Below are positions 1 to 9,146 of a stretch of 64,000 nucleotides of DNA, piece by piece. Made by a program: the position numbers and the translations under genes. This stretch comes from Salinilacustrithrix sp003476595 (lineage in GTDB: Bacteria; Actinomycetota; Acidimicrobiia; Acidimicrobiales; Salinilacustritrichaceae), in assembly GCA_963972525.1 (NCBI GenBank), contig CAXAUZ010000016.1, forward strand, positions 1-64,000, read 5' to 3'. Under the pieces are notes generated by a model that saw only the letters and a program-made list of their open reading frames with translations, did no database searches and was not told the origin of the DNA. How positions within the stretch are numbered: the first letter of the stretch is position 1; every line of letters starts with the position of its first letter.

Positions 1-25
1 CCGCGCGCAACGAACGATGAGGGGA

Positions 26-78
26 GCGTTCCTCACGCGCCGATCGACCATCCGCGGTCGATGTGCGCGCTGGGAACG
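26..78. repeat. Intergenic palindrome C1 (family C, 53 bp)
   Basis: Imperfect inverted repeat with outer arms GCGTTCC / GGGAACG and inner arms ATCGACC / GGTCGAT. It begins 8 nt beyond the mnmA stop. It has the same 53-bp length and about 80% the same sequence as the element at 56645-56697. There is no T-run, so a classical intrinsic terminator is not shown; a 3'-end hairpin is the likeliest role. Bases 1-25 show nothing recognisable. Confidence 0.65.
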
Positions 79-86
79 GTCGTGGG

Positions 87-1115
87 TCAGCGTTGGGCGA
101 TGCCGCCGCCCACGACCAGGTCGCCGCGGTAGAGCACGACCGACTGGCCCGGGGCGAGGCGGCGCTGGGGCTCGTCGAAGGTGACGGTGGTGCCCGTGAC
201 CGTGGCGGGGTGGGGGGTGCCGTGGGCGCTGCACTGGGCCAGCACCGGGCCCTCGATCGGGTCGTGGGCCCAGACCACGTCGGCCAGCTCGACCTGGTCG
301 GCGAGCAGGGCGGCGGCGTCGCCGATGGTGACCGTGGCGGCGGGGACGTCGACGTCCACCGCGTAGCGGGGGGTGGGGTTGCCGCCGATGTCGAGGCCAC
401 GGCGCTGGCCGATGGTGACGAGCTCGACCGCATCGACCCGGCCGACCTCGGCGCCGGCGGCGTCCACGACCCGGCCGGGCGTGTAGTCGATCCGGCTCTG
501 GAGGAAGCCCCGGCGGCCCTCGACCGAGGTGATGAAGCACACGTCCTGGCTGTCCGGCTTCGAGGCGGTGCGGAGGCCGAGTCGGGCGGCGTGGGCGCGC
601 ACCTCGTCCTTGGTCATGTCGCCCACCGGGAACGAGACCCGGTCGAGCACGTCGCCGGCCACGACGTAGAGGACGTAGCTCTGGTCCTTGGCCGCATCGT
701 GGGCCCGGGCCAGGTGGGGCCGGCCGAGGTCGTCGGCGGCGAGGCGCACGTGGTGGCCGGTGGCGACGGTGTCGAAGCCGAGCGCCTCGGCCCGGTGGAG
801 CAGGCGGTCGAACTTGAGGTGCCGGTTGCACTCGATGCAGGGGTTGGGCGTGCGGCCGGCGGCGTGGTCGGCGACGTAGGGCTCGATGACGTCGCGGGTG
901 AAGTCGTCGCCGAAGTTGAAGACGTGGTGGTCGATGCCGAGCTCGTCGGCGACCCGGCGGGCGTCGTCGACGTCGGACACCGAGCAGCAGCCCGAGTCGG
1001 ACTCGCCGCCCCACAGCTTCATGGTCACGCCGACGACCTCGTGGCCCTGCTCCTGCAGGAGCGCGGCGGCGACCGAGGAGTCCACGCCGCCGGACATGGC
1101 GACCAGCACCCTCAT
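87..1115 (-). CDS. mnmA: tRNA-specific 2-thiouridylase MnmA
   Basis: Cytoplasmic enzyme that adenylates and thiolates U34 of Lys, Glu and Gln tRNAs. The protein is 342 aa (family about 360). The PP-loop SGGVDS lies at residues 8-13, the catalytic Cys in NPCIEC at residue 93, and the second, persulfide-carrying Cys in DVCF at residue 193, so all key residues are present. The open frame extends upstream, but the ATG at 1115 is chosen because the family begins just before the PP-loop and this start makes an ATGA overlap with the upstream cysteine desulfurase, its expected sulfur donor. The two genes are therefore probably co-transcribed and translationally coupled. A palindromic element follows the stop. 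Confidence 0.96.
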   Translation of the reverse strand: MRVLVAMSGGVDSSVAAALLQEQGHEVVGVTMKLWGGESDSGCCSVSDVDDARRVADELGIDHHVFNFGDDFTRDVIEPYVADHAAGRTPNPCIECNRHLKFDRLLHRAEALGFDTVATGHHVRLAADDLGRPHLARAHDAAKDQSYVLYVVAGDVLDRVSFPVGDMTKDEVRAHAARLGLRTASKPDSQDVCFITSVEGRRGFLQSRIDYTPGRVVDAAGAEVGRVDAVELVTIGQRRGLDIGGNPTPRYAVDVDVPAATVTIGDAAALLADQVELADVVWAHDPIEGPVLAQCSAHGTPHPATVTGTTVTFDEPQRRLAPGQSVVLYRGDLVVGGGIAQR

Positions 1116-2293
1116 GCCGGGGTCCCCTCCGGGGCGAAGGAGCGCAGGCGCTCGACCGCGCCGGGCACGGCCTCGAGGGCGGCGTCGACGTCGGCCTCGG
1201 TGCTGGACCAGCCGAGCGAGAGGCGCAGGCTTCCGGCCGCGACCTCTCGGGGGACGCCCATGGCGGCGAGCACGTGGCTCGGGTCCTGGGCGCCGGAGGC
1301 GCACGACGAGGCCGCCGAGGCGAACACGTCGCGGTCCTCGAGCAGGACGAGGAGCGCCTCGGCCTCGATCCCGGGGATGCACACGTGGCAGCTGCCGGCG
1401 ACCTTGGCGCTGCGGTCTCGCGTGACCGGGTCGACGGCGGTCTCGACCAGGCCGTCGATGGCGTGGTGGAGGCCGTCGGCCAGGCGGTCGCGGAGCGCGC
1501 CGAGCCGGGCGACGGTCTCGGGCCGGGTGTCGGTGGCGGTGCGGGCGGCCGCGGCCGCACCCACGATGCCGGCCACGTTCTGGGTGCCCGATCGCCGGCC
1601 CCGCTCCTGGCCGCCGCCGAGGAGGCGGGGCTGCAGCGGCGTCCCGGCACGGACGGCGAGGACGCCGACGCCCTGGGGTCCGCCGAACTTGTGGGCCGAG
1701 AGCGACAGCAGGTCGACGCGCCGTCCGGACGGCGAGGTCGTGGCGGCGGGCAGGTCGAGCCAGGTCAGGGCCTGCACGGCGTCGGTGTGCACCATCGCGC
1801 CCGGCGCGTGCTCGGCGACGAGGTCGAGCACGGCGTGCAGATCGGCGATGACGCCGCTCTCGTTGTTGACCGCCATCACCGACACGAGGGCGACGGTGTC
1901 GTCCAGCAGCTCGGCGAGGTGGTCGAGGTCGACCTGCCCGTCGGCCCGGACCCGCACGATGCGGCCGTGGCGGTGCTCGACCGCCTCGAGCACGGCGTGG
2001 TGCTCGCTGGCCGGGCAGACCGCGGTGGCGTCGGGCCGGCCGACGGCGTCGAGCACGCCGAGCACCGCCAGGTTGTCGGCCTCGGTGCCGCCGGCGGTGA
2101 AGGCGATGTCTCCCGGGTCGAAGCCGGTGACCTCGGCGAAGGTGTCACGGGCGTCGTCGATGGCCCGGCGGGCGTCGCGGGCGAGGCGGTGCGCGCCGGA
2201 CGGGTTGCCGGTGCGGTCGCCGAGCCACGGGAGCATCGCGTCGCGCGCCTCGGGGCGCACGGGGGTCGTGGCGGCGTGGTCGAGGTAGGCCAC
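1112..2293 (-). CDS. iscS: Cysteine desulfurase (IscS/NifS family)
   Basis: PLP enzyme that converts L-cysteine to alanine and a protein-bound persulfide. It is 393 aa, normal for the family. The PLP Lys is in SAHKFGG at residue 202 and the sulfur-carrying Cys in SSCASG at residue 331. The ATGA overlap with mnmA suggests its main client is tRNA thiolation, although it may also feed Fe-S assembly; no isc or suf scaffold gene is in the window. The start is GTG at 2293. A TAGCCT hexamer ends 6 nt before it and there is no Shine-Dalgarno site, so the transcript is probably leaderless. Confidence 0.93.
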   Translation of the reverse strand: MAYLDHAATTPVRPEARDAMLPWLGDRTGNPSGAHRLARDARRAIDDARDTFAEVTGFDPGDIAFTAGGTEADNLAVLGVLDAVGRPDATAVCPASEHHAVLEAVEHRHGRIVRVRADGQVDLDHLAELLDDTVALVSVMAVNNESGVIADLHAVLDLVAEHAPGAMVHTDAVQALTWLDLPAATTSPSGRRVDLLSLSAHKFGGPQGVGVLAVRAGTPLQPRLLGGGQERGRRSGTQNVAGIVGAAAAARTATDTRPETVARLGALRDRLADGLHHAIDGLVETAVDPVTRDRSAKVAGSCHVCIPGIEAEALLVLLEDRDVFASAASSCASGAQDPSHVLAAMGVPREVAAGSLRLSLGWSSTEADVDAALEAVPGAVERLRSFAPEGTPA

Positions 2294-2299
2294 CGCCCC

Positions 2300-2305
2300 A
2301 GGCTA
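2300..2305 (-). promoter_or_regulatory. Predicted -10 box of iscS-mnmA, leaderless
   Basis: TAGCCT read on the minus strand, separated by 6 nt from the GTG start at 2293. This spacing puts the transcription start on or next to the start codon. No clear -35 is visible. Confidence 0.5.
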
Positions 2306-2318
2306 CGGCCCGACCACG

Positions 2319-2380
2319 GAACTGGCAGCGGAGGCGGAACGTGGCCCGCCAGGGCCTTGTTCCGCAGCCGCTGCCAGTTC
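2319..2380. repeat. Intergenic palindrome A1 (family A, 62 bp)
   Basis: Outer arms GAACTGGCAGCGG / CCGCTGCCAGTTC, inner arms GCGGAAC / GTTCCGC. It starts one base after the stop of the RDD gene and lies upstream of iscS. Its reverse complement aligns almost base for base with the element at 13843-13907, including the centre around AAGGCCC and CCACGTTCCG. Probably a transcription-end hairpin. Confidence 0.75.
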
Positions 2381-2381
2381 C

Positions 2382-3269
2382 CTACCGACCCCAGGTGTCG
2401 GCGGGCTGGTCGACGTCGACGACAGGTGGCGGGACAGGGCGCCTCGCCGGGGGCGGAACCGTCGCCGGCTCCGGCACCACGCCGCGGTCGCCGTGGCGGG
2501 CCTGGTGGGCGGCGGCGACGGCGACGAGGAACGCCTCGGGGTCGGTGCCCGGGTGCAGAGGGACGTCGATCGTGGCGGCCACGCGCTCGGCCAGGGACGC
2601 GGCCCGCTCCCGGCGGGCGGTCGGCTCCAGCTCGTGCACCCGCAGCAGGAACGCCCGCACCAGCACGTAGGCGTCGCCGCGCAGGCGGGACACGTCGAGG
2701 GCGGCGGTGTAGGCCTCCCAGCCGGGCGGGGGCGAGAACGCGACCGGGCGGGAGTCGGTGCGCACCTGGCGCTCTCGGATGACGATGGTGCCGGCGGCCA
2801 GGTCGCCGAGGCGCTGGCTCTGGCGGGTGGCGAGCGCGCTGAGGATGGCGAGGGTGCCGGCGCCGAGGAGGAAGTCCACGATGCCGAGGGCGGAGCGGAT
2901 GGCGGCGTGGCGGAAGCGGACCGGCGCACCCTCGATCGTGACCACCCGCAGGCCCATCGCCATCTTCCCGGGGGTGCGGCCGTTCCACACCGTCTCGGTG
3001 AGCGCCGGGTAGACGAGCAGCGCCGAGAACACGGCCGCGATCGAGACCACCACCAGCACGGTGTCGTCGACGACGAGGCCGCCCGCCGCGGTGCCGATGA
3101 ACACGAGCCACAGCAGCGCAGCCCGGATGCCGAGGTCGATCAGGAAGGCCAGCGATCGGCTGCCGAGGCCGGCGACGGCGAACTCGAGCAGCACCGCCTC
3201 GGGCGTGACGATCCCCTCCCCGGCCAGGTCCCGACCCGGCGGCACGGGCGCAGGCTGGGTCGCGGTCAC
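2382..3269 (-). CDS. RDD family membrane protein
   Basis: Integral membrane protein of 295 aa. The RDD domain occupies about residues 20-180: the Arg in GSRSLAFLIDLG, hydrophobic segments near 35-55 and 65-85, then the motif WNGRTPGKMAMGLRV. The C-terminal third is soluble, with a proline-rich end. Function is unknown; the family is often called transport-like. It is divergent from the SpoIIM gene, with start codons 24 nt apart. RDD and SpoIIM genes accompany MoxR/DUF58 genes in mycobacteria as here, so it probably belongs to the same envelope module. GTG at 3269 is chosen because nothing coding-like precedes it and it leaves a short divergent promoter region. Confidence 0.85.
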   Translation of the reverse strand: MTATQPAPVPPGRDLAGEGIVTPEAVLLEFAVAGLGSRSLAFLIDLGIRAALLWLVFIGTAAGGLVVDDTVLVVVSIAAVFSALLVYPALTETVWNGRTPGKMAMGLRVVTIEGAPVRFRHAAIRSALGIVDFLLGAGTLAILSALATRQSQRLGDLAAGTIVIRERQVRTDSRPVAFSPPPGWEAYTAALDVSRLRGDAYVLVRAFLLRVHELEPTARRERAASLAERVAATIDVPLHPGTDPEAFLVAVAAAHQARHGDRGVVPEPATVPPPARRPVPPPVVDVDQPADTWGR

Positions 3270-3293
3270 GCCTCGGTACGGTACCGGCCACCT

Positions 3294-4313
3294 GTGGACC
3301 TCGATCGCTACATCACCGAGCACCAGCCGGCGTGGGACCGCCTGGCGCACCTCGCCCGGCGCGGTCGGCGCGGAGCCCACCGGTTGGAGCCGGCCGAGCT
3401 CGACGAGCTGGTGCAGCTGTACCAGCGGGTCTCGGGCCACCTGTCCCACGTCCGGGCCGCCTACGGCGACCCCTCGCTCACCGCGCTGCTCACCCGCCTC
3501 GTCGCGGACGCGAACGCCGCCATCTACGGGACCCGCTCCTCGGCGCGCACCGCGGTGCGGGACTTCGTGCTGGGCACGTTCCCCGGTGCCGTCTGGCGCA
3601 TCCGCCGCTTCGTGCTGGCCGCCGCGGTGCTGACCCTGCTGCCGGCGTTCGCCGTCGGCGCCTGGATCGCCACGAGCGACGCCGCCCTCGACGCGTCCGC
3701 CCCCGAGGCGGTGCGCGCCGCCTACGTGGAGGAGGACTTCGAGGCGTACTACTCCTCCGAGCCGGCCAGCCAGTTCGCCGCCGACGTCACCTTCAACAAC
3801 ATCCAGGTGTCGATCACCGCGTTCGCGATCGGGATCCTCGCCTGCATCCCGACCGCGGGGATCCTGGCCTTCAACGGCGCCAACGTCGGCCTGGCCGGCG
3901 GCCTGTTCCACGCCGTGGGCGAGTGGGAGCGCTTCTGGGGCCTGATCCTCCCCCACGGCCTGCTCGAGATCAGCGCCGTCATCGTCGCCGGCGGCGCCGG
4001 CCTGCGGCTCGGCTGGACGCTCATCGACCCGGGTGACCGCCCCCGCCTGCAGGCGCTCACCGAGGAGGGCCGCCAGTCGGTGGTCGTGGTGCTCGGCCTC
4101 GTCGGCGCGTTCGTCGTCGCCGGCCTCATCGAGGGCTTCGTCACCGGCTCCCCCCTGCCGACGCTGGTGCGGGTGGGCATCGGCGTGCTGGTCGAGGTCG
4201 CCTTCATCGCCTACATCGTCCGCCTCGGCCGGGCCGCCACCGGACCTCCCGTGGATCGATCACCAGCGGAGGACAGCAGCGACGGGACCTCGGGCTACAC
4301 GGTGGCGACGTAG
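3294..4313 (+). CDS. Stage II sporulation protein M family membrane protein
   Basis: SpoIIM/DUF95-type membrane protein of 339 aa. The soluble N-terminus (about 1-95) contains LDELVQLYQRVSGHLS. Membrane segments follow near 105-125, 180-205, 230-255 and 265-310, with the family motif FNNIQVSITAFAIG and the LPHGLLEI signature. In endospore formers SpoIIM works in engulfment; in actinobacteria the family sits with RDD and MoxR genes and its role is unknown. GTG 3294 starts the first family-like residues (MDLDRYITEHQP). Its last 19 bases overlap the 3' end of the convergent spermidine-synthase-like gene. Confidence 0.85.
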   Translation: MDLDRYITEHQPAWDRLAHLARRGRRGAHRLEPAELDELVQLYQRVSGHLSHVRAAYGDPSLTALLTRLVADANAAIYGTRSSARTAVRDFVLGTFPGAVWRIRRFVLAAAVLTLLPAFAVGAWIATSDAALDASAPEAVRAAYVEEDFEAYYSSEPASQFAADVTFNNIQVSITAFAIGILACIPTAGILAFNGANVGLAGGLFHAVGEWERFWGLILPHGLLEISAVIVAGGAGLRLGWTLIDPGDRPRLQALTEEGRQSVVVVLGLVGAFVVAGLIEGFVTGSPLPTLVRVGIGVLVEVAFIAYIVRLGRAATGPPVDRSPAEDSSDGTSGYTVAT

Positions 4314-5017
4314 ACGGTGTTCATCGCCTCGCCACCGGTGTGGAAGTTCGGGAACCACACCTCGTGGGAGGCCACGGTGGCGAACACCTGCTCGGCGGCC
4401 CGCACGAAGCCGTCGTCGGGCGGGTCGTCCGACCACAGCGCGAACACCCCACCGGGGTGGATGCGCTCGGCCATGCGGGCGAGGCCGGCCGGCTCGTAGA
4501 ACGCAGCGTGGCTCGGGTGGAGCACGTGGCGGGGCGTGTGGTCCACGTCGAGCAGCACGGCGTGGAACCGCTCGGGCTCGCCGGCCGAGAACGGGGTGCC
4601 GTCGGCGACGCAGGCGAAGAAGTCGGCCTCGACCAGGCGGGTGCGGGCGTCGCCGGTGAGCACGTCGGCGTCCGGGAAGATCCCCTCCTCCTGCCACTCG
4701 ATGACCGCGGCGAGCTTCTCCACCACGTGCAGGGAGCGGACCCGGTCGTTCGCCAGCGCGGCCCGGGCCGTGTACCCCAGGCCGAGCCCGCCGACGACGA
4801 CGTCGAGGCCGTCGGGCCCCACGTCCGGACCGACGGCGGCGAGGCCGAGGCGGGCCAGCTCCTCCTCGGCGACCGTGAAGATGCTGGACATCAGGTGCTC
4901 GTCGCCGAGCTTCACCTCGTAGACGTCGATCTGCAGCGTGGGCTCGAGGCGACGTCGGACGCTGATCTCGCCGATGGGCGTGTCGCGACGGTCGATCTCC
5001 TCGAAGAGCCTGCTCAC
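4295..5017 (-). CDS. Spermidine synthase-like SAM-dependent protein
   Basis: Soluble protein of 240 aa with the Rossmann core of aminopropyl/methyltransferases: the glycine loop VVVGGLGLGYTA near residue 85, an acidic strand end in HVVEKL, and LLDVDHTP near residue 160. This resembles the spermidine synthase superfamily, but I cannot place the catalytic Asp pair with confidence, and many family members are plain methyltransferases. GTG 5017 (MSRLFEEIDRR) is chosen over the longer frame, whose first 24 codons are low-complexity; a GGGAGGG-type sequence lies just upstream. It sits between two halves of the MoxR/SpoIIM module and overlaps the SpoIIM gene tail to tail. Confidence 0.75.
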   Translation of the reverse strand: MSRLFEEIDRRDTPIGEISVRRRLEPTLQIDVYEVKLGDEHLMSSIFTVAEEELARLGLAAVGPDVGPDGLDVVVGGLGLGYTARAALANDRVRSLHVVEKLAAVIEWQEEGIFPDADVLTGDARTRLVEADFFACVADGTPFSAGEPERFHAVLLDVDHTPRHVLHPSHAAFYEPAGLARMAERIHPGGVFALWSDDPPDDGFVRAAEQVFATVASHEVWFPNFHTGGEAMNTVYVATV

Positions 5018-5045
5018 GGCTGCCACCCTCCCACACCCACCCCCA

Positions 5046-5098
5046 CCGTTCCGGGCCGCGGTGCACGCCTCATGGGCGTGCACGACCACCCGGAACGG
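5046..5098. repeat. Intergenic palindrome B1 (family B, 53 bp)
   Basis: Outer arms CCGTTCCGG / CCGGAACGG and a perfect inner stem GTGCACGCC / GGCGTGCAC. It lies 12 nt past the DUF58 stop, at the end of the MoxR operon. Related elements are at 27618-27671 and 40916-40968. Confidence 0.75.
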
Positions 5099-5110
5099 GA
5101 GGGTTCGCCG

Positions 5111-6436
5111 TCAGAGGCGGCCGGCCGCCTTCATCTCCAGGTAGGCGTCGCCGAGCTCGGAGGCCAGCCGGTCCGGCGGCACGTCGACCACGGTGGCGCC
5201 GGCGGCGCGGAGGCGAGCGGCGGCGCGGGCCCGGGCCCGGAGGGTGCGGGCGGCGGCGGCTTGGCGGTAGGCGTCCTCGGCATCGCGCACCGGGCCGTCG
5301 GCCCACGCCCGCACCTGGGGGTCCTGGATGGCCCCGACCAGCACGAGGTGGGACCGGGTCAGCACCGGCAGCGCCGGCAGCAGCGACTCCCCCACCGCCT
5401 GCTCGACCAGGTCGGTGAGCAGCACGATGAGGGACCGCTTCCGGAACCGGACCAGGGTCTCGTTGAACGCACCCCGGTAGTCGCTCTCGGCCAGCACGGG
5501 CTCGAGCTCGTAGAGGGCGTCGGTGACCCGGCCGACCTGGTCCCGGCCGTGGCCGGGCGCGACCACCCCCCGGACCGTGCGATCGAAGGTGAGCAGCCCG
5601 CAGCGATCGCCGAGCCGGGTCGCCACCGTGGTGACGAGCAGGGCCGCGTCCATCGCGAACTCGGCCCGGGGGACGCCCGCCACCCGACCCGCCATCACGC
5701 GCCCGTTGTCGAACAGGACCACCACGTTCTGGTTGCGCTCCGCCCGGAACGTCCGCACGATCGGGCGACCGGCGCGCGCCGTGGCCGCCCAGTCGATGCG
5801 GCGGGACTCGTCGTCGACGGTGTACTCCCGGAGCTGGTCGAAGTCGGTGCCGCCGCCGCGGCCGGTGGCCGAGCGCATGCCGACCTCGAGGATGCGGGCC
5901 TGGTCGATCTTCAGCTCGGCCTCCTCCCGGGACCGGAACCGGGGGTGGACCCGCAGCGAGGCCGGCACCGAGCGACGGCCCTGCCGGGCGGCCAGGCCGA
6001 GGGGGCCCTCGACCCGCCACACGAGCTCGGTCGGCGCGAACCGTCCCCGGCGGGTCGGCGCCAGCGCCGTGGAGGTCGTGAGCGCGCCGCCGGCGGGGAT
6101 GGTGCCCCGGAAGCGCCTGGTGCCCGCACCGAGGCTCGGGGCCAGCTCGTCGGCCACGGCGATGCGGACGGGACGGCGCGCCGTGCTGCGCACCCGCCAG
6201 GTGACCTGCGACGAGGCCCCGAGCGTGATCACCGCGGGCAGGTCCCGCTCGATGGTGAGGGACGTGCCCCGCGGCGCGAGCAGCCAGTCGACGAGGGCGA
6301 CGGCGAGCAGCACCCCGTTCACGAGGAGCAGCCGCTCCACCACCGACCCGGGCACCAGCGCGACGGCGACCGCGGCGAGGGCGGCGACGACGGCGAGGCG
6401 GGCGGTGGGGACGGGCACGGGCACGGGCACGGGCAC
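5111..6436 (-). CDS. DUF58 domain protein (MoxR partner)
   Basis: Protein of up to 441 aa. Two N-terminal membrane segments (about 11-30 and 37-52) are followed by a beta-rich region, then the DUF58 signature GGGTDFDQLREYTVDDESRRIDW near 205 and a VWA-like half containing VVLFDNGRVM and LIVLLTDL. DUF58 proteins are usually partners of MoxR ATPases, whose gene ends 7 nt upstream. The start is ambiguous: four in-frame GTG codons occur in a perfect GTGCCC tandem repeat at the 5' end, each a possible start. The Ser and Asp of the VWA metal site are only partly recognisable. Confidence 0.88.
   Translation of the reverse strand: MPVPVPVPVPTARLAVVAALAAVAVALVPGSVVERLLLVNGVLLAVALVDWLLAPRGTSLTIERDLPAVITLGASSQVTWRVRSTARRPVRIAVADELAPSLGAGTRRFRGTIPAGGALTTSTALAPTRRGRFAPTELVWRVEGPLGLAARQGRRSVPASLRVHPRFRSREEAELKIDQARILEVGMRSATGRGGGTDFDQLREYTVDDESRRIDWAATARAGRPIVRTFRAERNQNVVVLFDNGRVMAGRVAGVPRAEFAMDAALLVTTVATRLGDRCGLLTFDRTVRGVVAPGHGRDQVGRVTDALYELEPVLAESDYRGAFNETLVRFRKRSLIVLLTDLVEQAVGESLLPALPVLTRSHLVLVGAIQDPQVRAWADGPVRDAEDAYRQAAAARTLRARARAAARLRAAGATVVDVPPDRLASELGDAYLEMKAAGRL
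6413..6436 (-). repeat. GTGCCC tandem repeat spanning the DUF58 start
   Basis: Four direct repeats of GTGCCC (minus strand; the last ends in GTC) supply several possible in-frame GTG start codons and give an N-terminus of alternating Val-Pro or Met-Pro. Slippage in whole units would keep the frame but change N-terminal length and distance from the MoxR stop. Confidence 0.6.
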
Positions 6437-6443
6437 AGATCGA

Positions 6444-7404
<961 letters not shown>

Positions 7405-7430
<26 letters not shown>

Positions 7431-8499
7431 GGGTGGTGTCCTTCCGGATGCGGGTGAGCAGGGTCGCGACCTCGACGAGGTCGGCGTCGGTGGTGACGGG
7501 GGCGACCGCGGCGCGACGGGCCTCGGCCACGGTCAGGTCGGTGCGCCGGGCGATGGCCTCGACCACCGCCTCGGCGGACGCGTCGAGCGGCAGGCCGAGC
7601 AGTGCGGAGAGGTCCCGGCGGGCGCGGTCGCGCAGCGCGGCTGCCGCCGGGCCAGGCCGATCGCTGCGGGCGAGCACTCGACCGACCGCCTGGGTGAGCT
7701 CGCTGGCCTCGATCGGCACCGGCTGGGGCTCCGCCACGGGGCGGCCGAGGCGACGGGCTCGCCACAGCGCGGCGAGCAGGAAGGCGACGACGAGCTGGGC
7801 CAGCGCGGCCCGCACCGGGGTGTCGACCAGGTCCACGAGGCCGTCGTCCCCGGTGCCGACGACGAGCGACGGGCGCAGGAACGCGGCCCGGCTGCCGGTC
7901 TCGGGCGCGAGGAGGGCGGCGGCCAGGACGGCGTTGTCGACCTCGTCCAGGTTCCGGTTCGTGAATGGGTCGGGCCCGCCGACGCTCACGATGCGCCCGT
8001 CGCCCGCGGCCTCCACGACGACGAGCGCGCCGTCGCCGGCCGGGCCGCAGCTGCCTGCGGCATCGTCCGGGACCGCGAAGCGGAAGCCGTCGCCCACGTC
8101 GAGGCGATCGACGTCGGCGAGCCCGGGCGGCACGTCCCCGGTGCAGGTCACGTCCACCTCGCCGGTGGCGGTGCCGGTCACGGGTGGCGTCAGGGTCGAG
8201 TCCACGTCGGCGACGACGAGGGTCCCACCACGGCGGACCCAGTCGAGCAGGGCCTCGCCGGCGTCTCGGTCGAAGCGGTCCTGCAGGACCAGGGCCGCGT
8301 CGACGTCGTCGCCGGGGATCTCGTCGAGCACCTCGACCGCGGCCAGCGCGCCGAGGAGCTCGACCACCGCTCGGGCCCCGTCTGGCGCGGTGGAGGAGGG
8401 ATCGAGGGGCGGGCCCTGGGTCTGGCGGGCCGCGGTCAGGTAGGCGCCGACGAGGACGGCCGCCACCAGGAGGGCGCCGAAGGCGATGCGGCGGCTCAC
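7405..8499 (-). CDS. DUF4350 domain membrane protein
   Basis: Membrane-anchored protein of 364 aa. A signal-anchor or first membrane segment is at about 4-22. The DUF4350 region follows, with DGARAVVELLGAL and the GATase-like stretch WVRRGGTLVVADVDS near 95-110. A second membrane segment is near 240-260 and a cytosolic tail follows. The family is found almost only beside MoxR and DUF4129 genes, as here; its function is unknown. GTG 8499 gives a GTGA overlap with the DUF4129 gene upstream and starts just before the membrane anchor. Confidence 0.85.
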
Positions 8500-9146
8500 G
8501 AGCGGACCACCGGTCGCAGCTCGGCGGCGCGCAGGGCGTCGACGTCGGCGCGGAAGGCGGCGAGCCCGCCGGCGTCCACGGACCGTCCGCCGTACCAGGC
8601 GGCCTCGAACCGCTCGGTCACCGAGTCCAGCACCGGGTCCAGGGTCGGTTGCCGGCCGGCCAGCTCCCGCCGCAGCTCGGCCGGGGTCCGGGCGGCCACG
8701 TCGTCCACGGCGCCGCGGCGGACGAGGTCGGCGACGAGGGCCTGGTACCGGCAGCGCAGGGCACCGCGGCGGTCGCCGGCAGCGGCCAGGCGCTCGGCCT
8801 CGGCGTCCCACACCGCGGGGTCGTCGGGGGCCGAGGTGCCCTGCACGACGCCGACCGCGTCGCCGCGGGGCGGGCGGGACCAGGACGTGCGCAGCGCCTT
8901 GGCGAGCAGCCACAGCGCCAGCGCGAGCACGAGGGCGGTGATGACCAGGCCGATGATGCTGCCTGCGCCCCCGCCGGTGAGGGCGGCGAAGGACCGACCC
9001 AGGAAGTCGGTGATGGCGCTCAGCGCCCGGTCCAGCAACGACGGCTGGGGCTCCCGGTACTCGGGGCGGGACAGGATCTCCTCGGCCGTGCGGCGCACCT
9101 CGTCGGGGTCGACGAGGCCGCCGGGCTCACCCTGCCAGGAGCGCAC
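8496..9146 (-). CDS. DUF4129 domain membrane protein
   Basis: A 216-aa protein with one membrane segment at about 62-84 and a C-terminal DUF4129 domain: GDRRGALRCRYQALVADL, then RTPAELRREL. DUF4129 often occurs fused to transglutaminase domains or beside MoxR genes; no enzymatic residues are visible here. GTG 9146 gives a 20-nt overlap with the preceding membrane-protein gene; a later GTG (VRRTAEEIL) is possible. It is translationally coupled on both sides. Confidence 0.78.
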   Translation of the reverse strand: MRSWQGEPGGLVDPDEVRRTAEEILSRPEYREPQPSLLDRALSAITDFLGRSFAALTGGGAGSIIGLVITALVLALALWLLAKALRTSWSRPPRGDAVGVVQGTSAPDDPAVWDAEAERLAAAGDRRGALRCRYQALVADLVRRGAVDDVAARTPAELRRELAGRQPTLDPVLDSVTERFEAAWYGGRSVDAGGLAAFRADVDALRAAELRPVVRS

